From Ailurus styani (Eukaryota; Chordata; Mammalia; Carnivora; Ailuridae), in assembly GCA_002007465.1 (NCBI GenBank), contig LNAC01000008.1, positions 9,087,001-9,151,000 of the forward strand: a stretch of DNA of 64,000 bases. The letters run 5' to 3'. The position numbers and the translations under genes were made by a program. This document shows, one piece after another, positions 15,313-24,795 of the stretch (the stretch's first letter is position 1; every line of letters begins with the position of its first letter). The notes beneath the pieces are model-generated. The model was not told where the DNA came from and made no database searches. It worked only from the letters and a program-made list of their open reading frames with translations.

Positions 15313-16477
15313 AGTCCAACGAGTGAAGGAGCGGCAGGGCCCGGCGACGGTCGATCTGAAGGGACTCATTGATTGTTTGCACGCTGTTCCTGAGCCCTTC
15401 TCTGGGCAGGAGCAGGCAGAACCAGTGCGGTTGCTCTCAGCCTCGTGGCCAGGGCGGGGCCGAAGAGAGGACCTAGAGCTGGGGTCCCTAAGGGGATTGC
15501 GAGGTGGGATGGAGGGAGGAGATGGGAGATTTGCTGTACTTTGAAGTTCCTGAACCTAATAATATTTATCTTGCTGCTCTTTTTTGTCTCCCTCTTCAAT
15601 TAAAATATAAGCTACATGAGGACAGGGTTTATTTTGTTCACTGATGCCTGAAAAAGCCCTCTGAATCATTCCTGGCGCAGAGTTGGGCCTGAAAACATAC
15701 TTGTTGAATTGCTTCTGCAAATGCTCCCTGGGGATCTCTGTGTCTTTCTGAGGACCCAGAGAGGCCTTCGCCCTTGCCGTTGCCTGGAGAAGCTCCCAGA
15801 ATGGGGCAAATGGGTCTTGGCTGATGAGAAGGGGTATTCCAGGGAATAGCAGGGGCACAGAAGTCTGGAAAGGAGAGAAGGCGTGCTGGGTCTGGGGAGC
15901 TGGGCCACTTATAGGGGTGGGGAGATAATTCAATAGCCTATAGTAAGTGCAAGGAGACATGCATAGGTAGTATATCTTTAAAATCAGTAGCAAGTTAAGG
16001 AAACGTTCCATTTACAATAACATCAAAAAATAAGATACTTAGTAATGAATTTAATAAAAATTGCAAAACTCATGCTCTGAAAACTATAAAATGTTGCTGA
16101 AAAAAATTAAAGATGATCTAAATAAATGGCAAGGCGTCTTAACGTTTTTGGATTGGAAGATTTAATATTTTCAAGATGGCGGTACCCCCCAGATTGGTCT
16201 ACAGATTCGACGCAATTGCTATCAAAACTCAGACTTCCTTTTTTATAGAAATTGACAAACTGATCCTAAGATTCAATATGGAATTGCAGGAAGCCCCAAG
16301 TACCCAAGACAATTTTGAAAAAGAACAAAGTTGGAAGGCTCACACTTCTTGATTTCAAACTTACTACAAAACGTCAGTAATCCAGAGAGTGTGGTATTGG
16401 CATGAGGAGATACATATCAATGGATTAGAACAGAGAATGCAGATATAAACCCATACATCTGTGCTCAACGAATCTTT

Positions 16478-16661
16478 TTTTTTTAAAGATTTATGTATTT
16501 ATTTGAGAGAGAGCAAGAGAGTGCTGCACACAAGCAGAGGGAGGGGCAGAAAGGGAGGAAGAGGGAAAGAATCCCAAGCAGACTCCATGCTGAGCACAGA
16601 GCCCAATGTGGGGCTCAATCTCACAACCCCCGAGATCGTGACCTGAGCACCTAGGTGCCCC
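16478..16661 (-). mobile_element. CAN-SINE nested in L1
   Basis: This antisense SINE is flanked by a duplicated 'tcaaYgaatcttt' (16465-16477 and about 16666-16678), one mismatch. Confidence 0.85.
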
Positions 16662-16774
16662 AGTGTCAATGAATCTTTAACAAGGGTGCTAGGATCATTC
16701 AATGGGAAAAGAATGGTCTTTTCAATAAATGAAACAAGATAGTCACATGCAAAAGAATGAAGTTAGACCCTGTA

Positions 16775-17276
16775 GTGGTAGAATAGTAGACACCTGCCCC
16801 TTATCACCAAATGTGTCTACACCATAATCCCCAGAACCTGTGAATATGTTGGGTTACTTGGCAAGAGGAAATATAAGTTGCAGATGGAATTAGGTTGTTC
16901 ATCAGTTGTCCTTAAAACAGATTGCCTGGATGGGCCCCATGTAATCACCAGGGTCCTCATAAATGGAAAAAGGAAGCAGAGAAGGGAGAACCAGAGGAAT
17001 GATGGCATAAGACTCACCCACTGTTGTTGGCTTAGAAAATGGAAGAAGGGGCAATGAACCAAAGAATGTGGGTAGCATCCAAAGGCTGGAAAAGGCAAAG
17101 GAAATGAGTTCTCTGAACCTCTAAAAGGAATACAGTGGTGCCAATTCCTTGATTTTGGTAAAGTGAGATCCATTTCTGACTTCTGACCTTCAGAACTATA
17201 AGATAATAAATTGGTGTTATTTTAAACCAATAAGTCTGTGATAATTTGTTACCTCAGTACTGGAAAACTAATACAG
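16775..17276 (+). mobile_element. MLT1-type MaLR LTR nested in L1
   Basis: The MLT1 pattern includes 'cataatccccagaacctgtgaatatg', 'gacttctgaccttcagaactataagataataaattgg' and 'ggaaaactaatacag'. L1 sequence stops at 'gaagttagaccct' before it and resumes with 'ctcacaccatatacaaaaa' after it. Confidence 0.8.
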
Positions 17277-17315
17277 ATCCCCCCCTCACACCATATACAA
17301 AAACTAAAATGGATC

Positions 17316-17420
17316 AGAGTGCCTGGCTGGCTCAGAGCATGTGATGCTTAATCTTGGGGTTATGAGTTCAAGCCCCATGTTGGATGTGAGATTACATAAA
17401 AATAAAATATTAAAACAAAA
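17316..17420 (+). mobile_element. Short CAN-SINE nested in L1
   Basis: This short-type SINE has the duplication AYTAAAATGGATCA at 17302-17315 and 17421-17434. Confidence 0.85.
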
Positions 17421-17475
17421 ATTAAAATGGATCAAAGACCTAAATGTAAGAGTTTAAACTAAAAAGTCTTAGAAA

Positions 17476-17693
17476 GGACGCCTGGGTGGCTCAGTGGGTT
17501 AAAGCCTCTGCCTTCGGCTCAGGTCATGATCTCAGGGTCCTGGGATCGAGGCCCACATCGGGCTCCCTGCTCAGCGGGGAGCCTGCTTCCTCCTCTCCCT
17601 GTCTCTCTGCCTGCCTCTCTGCCTACTTGTAATCTCTCTCTCTGTGTCAAATAAATAAATAAAATCTTTAAAAAAAAATAAAAATAAAAAAAT
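17476..17693 (+). mobile_element. CAN-SINE nested in L1, young-looking
   Basis: The SINE is flanked by a perfect AAAAAGTCTTAGAAA at 17461-17475 and 17694-17708, so it is a comparatively recent insertion. Confidence 0.93.
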
Positions 17694-18124
17694 AAAAAGT
17701 CTTAGAAAAAGAAAACAAAGGCATACGTCTTCCTAACATTGGGTTAGACAATGACACCAAAGCACAAGCAACAAAAACCATGTAGATGAACTGGACCTCA
17801 TCAAAACAAGAAACTTGTGTTTCAGACTACACCAGCAAGAGAGTGAAAAGACAACCCACAGAATGGGAGGAATCTGCAATCATATATCTGATAAGGGTCT
17901 AGTGTACTGAATATATTAAGAACCCTTAAAACTCAATTCTTTAAAAACCCAACTTAAAAATGGGCAAAGGTTCTGAATAGACATTTCTGCAAAGAAAATA
18001 CAGAAATGGCCAATGACCACATGCAAAGATGTCCCGTCCATTAGCCGCCAGGGAAATGCAAATCAAGCTATGAGATACCACTTCACAGACCCACTAGGAT
18101 AACTTTGACACAAAAGGAGAGATA

Positions 18125-18300
18125 GGGGCGCCTGGGTGGCTCAGTCCGTTAAGCATTCGACTCCTGGTTTTGGTTCAGGTCATGAGATGGAGCCCCAAGT
18201 GGGCTCTGTGCTCAGCGGGAAGCCTGCTTGAGATTCTCTCCCCCTCCCCCCCATTTGTCCTCTCTCTCTCTCTAAAATAAATAAATCTTTTTTTAAAAAG
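18125..18300 (+). mobile_element. CAN-SINE
   Basis: It has the head 'ggggcgcctgggtggctcagtccgttaag', a CT-rich body, and the tail 'taaaataaataaatctttttttaaa'. Confidence 0.88.
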
Positions 18301-19041
18301 ACATAAATACACACATGTGCACACACACCCTCTCATTTCAAAGTTATCTAATTGCTTCTATAAAATGGCCCCACACCTTTAATCCTGAAAAATTACAAAG
18401 AGAAGCTCAGGTTCAAGGTAAACTTGGAGAAAGCACTGCTTTTATCTGCTAGACACCTAAGTAATACAGAGCATAGGCCAAATCTCAGTACTACTCATTA
18501 GATTGGCGGCTATGACTCCATTTGCCGAAAATAATCGTTCTGCCTGCATGCAGTAGCTGGAGAGTAAAAAGAAGGGGCTGAATCCAGCCTGGGGAAGGGA
18601 GAGATAACTGCGTTCACTCGTTTCCAAGATGTTGAACACATTTTGTCTTTCAAGCTTCTAGGCGATTTTGGTCCTCAGTGGTTAAAGGGTAGTCTTGGAG
18701 CGGAGGGCAGAAGGTTGGGATATCAGATTTGAAAGGGAAGGCAAGCCAGGCGTACTTACTGTAGAAGGTATGGTCATGTGGACACTGTGTCGGTAAGAAC
18801 CTGGTGGGGAGTACGGGGTCCCTTAAACACCACAGTTGGGGGAAGTCAATGAAAGTGCTGTAGACAAAGGTGTGGTCAGGTTAAAGGATCGAGAGCGAGG
18901 GCATCAGCAGAGGATGTTTCCACGTCTCAGTAGATGGCACAGGAACAGGGAGCAGTTGTGAGGACATAGAGAAGGGTTGTTGCTGGAGGAGAAGGTGGCA
19001 GACAAGAGCCATGGGCTTCAGTAGAAGAACATACCCACGAT

Positions 19042-19247
19042 CAGGGGCACCTGGGTGGCTCAGTTGTTAAGCATCTGCCCTTGGCTCAGGTCATGATCCC
19101 AGGGTCTTGGGATTGAGCCCCACATTGGGCTCCCTGCTCGGCGGGAAGCCTGCTTCTCCCTCTCCCACTCCCCCTGCTTGTGTTCCCTCTCTTGCTGTCT
19201 CTCTCTGTCAAATAAACAAATAAAATCTTAAAAAAAAAAAAAACAAA
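19042..19247 (+). mobile_element. CAN-SINE with target-site duplication
   Basis: It is flanked by a perfect 17-base AAGAACATACCCACGAT at 19025-19041 and 19248-19264. Confidence 0.93.
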
Positions 19248-20524
19248 AAGAACATACCCACGATGAAAGTAAGGGCTACCGGGAAATAAATACTGTGACC
19301 TCTTTCCTCCTCTGATCTGTTGATCTCACCCAAGGGTTAAATCCATTGTACCCAGAGGGCAAGGGAGCCAACTAAGGCAGCCCACGGTGATAGCTTTCAA
19401 GGAAGCAGAGCTGGATGAGAAGGGTGCAGGGTGGTTCTGGAAGGACAAATGGGAGAGGATCCAGCACAGACACGGAGAGGGTAAGCGTTATTATACAGGC
19501 CGATCCACAAAGTGTTATTCAGGCGAGTTTTATTATTTAGCACCCTTTGCTTCAGCAGAAGTTGGGACTAGAGGCTTTCACTCTGATGTCCTGGTTCCCA
19601 CAATGCTGATACTTTACACCTATAAGGAGCTGTCCTGCTCACCAGGGCTCCACGCGTCCTCACTCACCATCACAATGTACCTGAGCATTCGCTCAGATGC
19701 TCCCATTTCATACCTGGAGAAACCGAGGCTCGGGGAGTGCAATGGTTTCACATTCATTCATTCATTCATTCAGAAAACCATTTTCCAAGCTCCACCTATG
19801 CCCAATGCTGTCCTTCATGTGAATGAGCCCCCAAGGGCAGCAGTCACACCTTCCTGGAGAAGTCAATGAACAGGTAAGCCACATAAACACACACACAAAA
19901 ATAAAAGTGCAATAATGGAGATACTACAGGATGACGGGAGAGAAGGTGAATGGGGGCTGTAGAGATCGGGAGGTGAACGAGATGACATTTACATGGAAGC
20001 CTGAATGGCCGGAAGGACACGGTTGTGTATTTGGAGGAAGAGCATCTCCAGCAGAGAAAGGCACAACGAGGCTTTAAGCTCAAGGCAGAAACTAGCAGAA
20101 GGCAGACACATGTTATTGGAGGCTGACTACCCAGGCCAGATGGGAAAGATGAGACTAGAAAGACTGATCTTAGGGGAACCTCTGGAGGGCTTTGAGTAGG
20201 GGAAAGACCTAGGGCCTGTTTTTAAAAAATCACTGTGGCTACTAGGTGAAGGGATTGTGAGGGATAGGATGGAAGCAGGGAGGCTGGCTAGGAGCCACGT
20301 TTAGTGGGTTAGAGAAATCTAGTCCTGGCTGGGTTTGGTGGGCTCAGGGTGTCTTGGAAGCAGGGCTACCGGTCCTTTCCAATGGATGAGCCTTGGAGCA
20401 TGAGAAAGAGAGGAATCAGGACAGAGTCCTGAGTTTCTAGCTTAATTGGATGCATGTGGAACTTTAACTGAGCCAGAGAAGCTGGCTGGGGAGAAGACCC
20501 AGGTCCATGTGTTGCTATGTCTTG

Positions 20525-21185
20525 TCTGAAATAGATAGAGTTCCCAAAAAGAGTGCTGGCAAGGATGTGGGAAATTGAAACTCTGATACACTGTTGCTGA
20601 TGGGACCATAAAATGGTGCAGTCGCTTTAAACAACAGTCTGGCAGGTCCTCAATATATTAGTTACCACAGTGACCTGGTATTTCCACGCCTTGGTTTATA
20701 CCCGAAAGAATTAAAAACATACGTTCACACAGACTTGTATATGAATGCTCACAGCAGCCTTACTCACAATACCCAAACAGTGTAAATGACTTCACGTAGA
20801 TCATCGGATGAATGGTCAACAAAACGTGATCCACCCACAAAATGGGATATTATTTGGCCATAAAAAGGGACAAACCTGGATGAATCTTAAAAATATGATG
20901 TTGAGTGGAGGAAGCCAGACACCAAAGACCACATGTTGTATGATTTCATTGACACGAAATGTCGGGAACAGACAAATCCACAGAGACAGAAAGCCGGTTA
21001 GTGGCTGCCAGGGGCTGGGGGAGAGATTTGAATGGGTGTGAAGTTTCCTATTGGGGGAATGAAAATGTTCTGGAACCAGACAGAGGTGATGGTTGCCCAA
21101 CTTTGCAATCACTAAATGCCACCAAATTGTACAATTTACAAGGGTGGATTTTATGGCATGTGAATGACACCTCAATTAAAACCAG
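20525..21185 (+). mobile_element. Old L1 fragment (ORF2 3' end and 3' UTR)
   Basis: Strings include 'agtgctggcaaggatgtggg', 'tactcacaatacccaaacagtg', 'ggccataaaaagggacaaacctggatgaa', 'ggaagccagacaccaaagaccacatgttgtatgatttcatt' and 'gtacaatttacaagggtggattttatggcatgtgaatgacacctcaatt'. Confidence 0.85.
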
Positions 21186-21703
21186 ATCAGTCGGAGCTGG
21201 CCAGGCATGCGGCGTAGGAACAAGGGTTCAGGGACAAGGAACAGCAGGAGCAGAGGCACGGAAGCCAGACACAGGCTGGAAATGACCAATCATGGTGGAA
21301 GGGGAAGCGCCTTCAGGATGGCATTGCCAGCCAGGGAGACTGGATTCTTCCCAAGTGAGGGAGGCCCTTGAAAGCCTGGAGGCAAGGTCCCAGCCTGCAG
21401 CCGTCTCTCCCTGGAAGGCTCTCGTGTCCTGAACTCTCCCTCCTCCCCACGGCCTCTCTCGCGTGCTTCTCCTTCCTTGTACCTCACACACCACTCAGTC
21501 CCTGTTGCTCTTAGTCCACGTGTGGATGCCAGGCTGGGGCAAGTTTCTCTTCCAACATCAGAGGGAGAAACATCCCCTAAGGAGAAGCTTGAGGCGGAGT
21601 GCCTTCTGATCCTGGCTTTCCTCCCGACCTAACGACGGTCCCTGGGCGCAAGTCACAGAACCTCTCATTCCACCAAAACAAAAAACAAAACAAAACAAAG
21701 CTC

Positions 21704-21885
21704 GGGGTGCCCAAGTGGCACAATTGGTTAAGCATCCAACTGTTGGTTTTGGCTCAGGGTTCTGGGATCGAGCCCCGCGTCAGGCTCCACGCTCAGTGTG
21801 GAGTCGGCTTGAGATTCTCTCTCCCTCTGCCCCTCCCGCTCCTGCTCTCTCTCTCTCTCTTTAAAATAAATAAAATCTTTTTTTT
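21704..21885 (+). mobile_element. CAN-SINE, sense member of an inverted pair
   Basis: The head 'ggggtgcccaagtggcacaattgg' is diverged. Its A-rich tail hosts the antisense SINE that follows. Confidence 0.88.
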
Positions 21886-22072
21886 AAGATTTTATTTACT
21901 TATTTGACAGAGAAACAGAGATCACAAGTAGACAGAGAGGCAGGCAGAGAGAGAGGAGGAAGCAGACTCCCTGCCGAGCAGAGAGCCCGATATGGGCCTC
22001 GATCCCAGGACCCTGAGATCATGACCTGAGCCGAAGGCAGGGGCTTTAACCCACTGAGCCACCCAGGCGCCC
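21883..22072 (-). mobile_element. CAN-SINE inserted in the tail of the previous SINE
   Basis: It is antisense, with AAATAAAATCTTTTTT on both sides (about 21868 and 22073). The two copies form a tail-to-tail inverted repeat. Confidence 0.88.
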
Positions 22073-22149
22073 AAATAAAATCTTTTTTAAAAAAATACAA
22101 AGCTCTCAAGCCATCCAAAGGCACAGATCTTAAAGCATCTTGCTAAGTA

Positions 22150-22560
22150 AAAGAAGTTGGTTTGAAAAGGCTGTGCATCGTGGGATTCCAAGTGCACGAC
22201 CTGGAAAAAAGCAAAACTATGGAAACCATAAAAGATCTACGGTTGCCAGGGGTTGGGATAGGAAGGATGAAGAGATGGAGCACAGGGCTTTTTTAGGGCA
22301 GAGGAATGCTGATACGGTCACAGTGGGTGCAGGTCAAAACCCAAGGAGGTAGACACAGAGCAAACGCTGATGGAAACCGCAGACCGCAGGTAATAACATT
22401 GCGTGGGCACAGACTCATGGGTTGTAACTAACGCGGGTTAGTAAGGCAGGACGTAAATAGTAAGGGAAACAGTGGTGGGGGGTAGGGAGTGTATGGGAAG
22501 TCTGTACTTTCCGCTCGTTTTTTATAAACCTGAAACTGCTCTAATACATAAAGTCTGTTA
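22150..22560 (+). repeat. Old L1 3' UTR-like fragment
   Basis: It has 'cgtgggattccaagtgcacgacctgg', 'ctacggttgccaggggttggg' and 'aacctgaaactgctctaatacataaagtctgtta', a familiar old L1 3' end arrangement. Confidence 0.55.
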
Positions 22561-23432
22561 TTAATTAAAAAGACAAATGCAGAGCCTGCTGCCAAGAGTC
22601 ACCAGGATTATTTCCCTGCCAGCTCAGAGGGAGCTTCTTACCCTGCTGAGAGTCACAGGCTTTGGCCCGCTTTCTCACCGGGAGCCGCCAGCATTGACTT
22701 CACTCCCCTCCTCGTGCCTCAGTTTTCTTGTCTGTATAATGGGGACCATGGCTGTGAGGTCTGATGGGATGTCGTGCAGAATACACTTGCTTTGTCAGCC
22801 TGCTGGGGACACTCCATCCTCAGCAGCAGCGGATTCTTCTGCCTCCCTCTTTGTGGGCTGTGGGCATCCAAGGACCAGCCCCAGCCGACTAGGACCTCAT
22901 CCATCCCCCACCCCCTCATCGATCCCCAGGGTTGCCCCCTCCCAGCAAATGCTCAGTCATCACAAACCTTTCCTCCTCTGTCCCCTGAAGTGGAGACAAG
23001 ATGAGACAGACGTTATAATGCTGAAGGGGGAATAGTGGAAGTTGGGACTGAGTGTCTAGACTCTGGAGCTGGGGGTCCTGGATTGGAACGCCAGCTCCAA
23101 TGGCCCCCTTTGCGGCTTTCGCCCAGAGCTATGGCCACACTGGGGCACCAGCCAGAACCCACAGGCCCATCGACCGTCCCTTCCCCGGGACTGAGGGTGG
23201 TGCAGGACGCTGCGGGAGGCAGCGATGATGCTAAGCCACTCAGCCCCGCACGCAGCCGGTCCCCAGACCCCAGAGGCCCTGCAGCTGGCCTTACAGGCCA
23301 CCAGGGGCAGCAAGACATGGCCCTGTGAGTTCCCCAGCAAAAAGTCCTGCCGTCAGAAACTCAGAAAGGGTTCTGCGCCACATGGAGATGGACAGTAAAT
23401 AACCGGGATTCGGGCACCGGACACTCTGCAGG

Positions 23433-23438
23433 TTTATT
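23433..23438 (-). other. SLC27A1: SLC27A1 polyadenylation signal (AATAAA)
   Basis: On the minus strand this is the first canonical AATAAA after the stop at 24638. Cleavage is inferred near 23410-23420, giving a 3' UTR of about 1.2 kb. The end has not been verified. Confidence 0.6.
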
Positions 23439-24357
23439 TCTGAGATTCAACCAGGAAACAAAACCTTGGTGTTTGGAAAGGCCCACATGGGACAGCGCTG
23501 GCCCTAGTGTTTGTGGGGCTGGATGCCGCTGCGGGAGGAGGGTAGGACGGACAGTCTGGGCGGCCAGTTCCAACCACGGGAGTCCAGGATGAGCCACCAA
23601 CGAGGCCAATGGGGATGTCCGAGCCATCCTGGCTGTGTCGTCCGGGATGTCAACACCAATACTGGGTCTGATGTGTCACCAACAAGGCCAGTGGGGATAT
23701 TCAATGGCCTGGAACTCCCAAGGCCCAAAAGTCCATCTTGGACACCACCCCCCAGACACGAACCCTCCCCCGACACCACTGCTGCCACTCCTATGGGCCC
23801 CACCAGGAGCCATGCCGCATGGGGACACCTGGGAGGCCTCTGCCAGGGTGAGGATCTCAACGGTGAGCCAACCAGCCACCCAATGCAGTCTTCAAGTCCC
23901 CTCTAACAGTCAATTCGGGAAGCTTCTGGGCATCAGGAAGGGCAGACAGGGTATGGGAGACCCAGCAAAGATGGTTAAGTGCCAAGGGCAACTGGCCCAG
24001 CCTGGGAGATGTCTGGCTGGCCTGGAGGTCCCTCGACAACACCCCCCTAGACCCAGGTGAGGGGGGCAGACCACCCGTGGCTCCTCTGCTCAAGAGGAAG
24101 GATGGAGGGTCTGCCTGGAGGAGCATGCCCTGGAGTCCGGCAGCCTGGGGAGGCCTGGACTGAGGCTCCTTAAGGCACAGCTGAGGGGGAGGCCAGGAGG
24201 CTCCACTCTGGGTCCAGGACCCAGCAGGGGCAACTGGCAGAGACTGCGAGGGCAACTAGGGCCTGCAGACCTACAGATCCCAGGAGAGAGCAGGAGAGGA
24301 CAAAGAGGGAAGAGGTGAGGGCAATGGAACAGGTGGGAGGCAGAGAAGCAGGGAGAA

Positions 24358-24377
24358 GACAGACAGACAGACAGACA

Positions 24378-24424
<47 letters not shown>
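24358..24424. repeat. (CAGA)n(CA)n microsatellite
   Basis: About five CAGA units are followed by about 22 uninterrupted CA units. It lies in the inferred SLC27A1 3' UTR, where it would be read as (GU)n. Confidence 0.95.
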
Positions 24425-24427
<3 letters not shown>

Positions 24428-24637
24428 CGAGAATTCAGGCAGGAGAGAGCCCAGAGGAGGAAAGCAGAGGGTGAAGGTAGGAGAGCCATGGGCTCCTGCT
24501 GGGGTCCAGCTGCTTGGCACCAGGATGGCCCCACTTGGTGCATCTGGGCCAGGCCCTCCCCGGGCAGGGCTGTCTGGCTCAAGCCTGCCTCACCGGCAGG
24601 GCCCAGCTGCAAGTCTCTAGCAGGTGGAGGAGGAGCG

Positions 24638-24795
24638 TCAGAGGGCAAAGGCACCCGAGCAGATGCGGGTATAGACACCCTGGTCCAGTGGCAGGTAGTG
24701 GCCCTGCTTCAGGTCCAGGAAGAAGAGCCGGTCCGAGGTCTGGCGTGGGTCGAAGCCCTCATGCTGCAGTCGAGTCTTCTGGATCTTGAAGGTGC
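24638..24795 (-). CDS. SLC27A1: SLC27A1 coding exon 12 and stop
   Basis: The acceptor is CCCTACAG|GCACC. It encodes [20 protein letters not shown] to [11 protein letters not shown] (residues 596-646), then TGA at 24640-24638. Confidence 0.98.

Larger units (their letters stand above)
14750..15330. promoter_or_regulatory. PGLS: CpG island and promoter region of PGLS
   Basis: The region is dense in CpG and GC on both sides of the PGLS ATG, unlike the flanks. No TATA box is seen. It includes exon 1, the 5' UTR and two NRF1-type motifs. No divergent gene on the plus strand is recognised. Confidence 0.85.
16005..18124 (+). mobile_element. Old L1 ORF2 fragment carrying nested insertions
   Basis: The L1 text reads through: 'atggaattgcaggaagccccaag', 'gagagtgtggtattggcatgagg', 'atggatcaaagacctaaatgtaag', 'atgaactggacctcatcaaaac', 'atgggcaaaggttctgaatagac', 'gggaaatgcaaatcaagctatgagataccactt'. 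It is broken by a SINE (16478-16661), an MLT1 (about 16775-17276) and two more SINEs (17316-17420, 17476-17693). The ORF is destroyed. Confidence 0.85.
15340..23414. other. Spacer between PGLS and the SLC27A1 3' end
   Basis: The 8 kb are mostly repeats: an L2-like piece (15600-15715), a nested L1/MLT1/SINE block (16005-18300), a SINE (19042-19247), L1 3' parts (20525-21185 and 22150-22560) and two adjacent inverted SINEs (21704-22072). The stretches 18310-19020, 19265-20520 and 22570-23410 show MIR-like shreds but nothing I can identify as a gene. Confidence 0.55.
23415..24637 (-). other. SLC27A1: SLC27A1 3' UTR (inferred)
   Basis: The region is GC-rich between the stop and the AATAAA. It contains a (CAGA)n/(CA)n microsatellite (24358-24424) and a weak internal repeat: 'ccaccaacgaggccaatggggatg' near 23596 against 'tcaccaacaaggccagtggggata' near 23677. 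Confidence 0.6.

Noticed and set aside
24170..24678. Cys/Val repeat frames on the minus strand
   Set aside because: They are translations of the (CA)n microsatellite.
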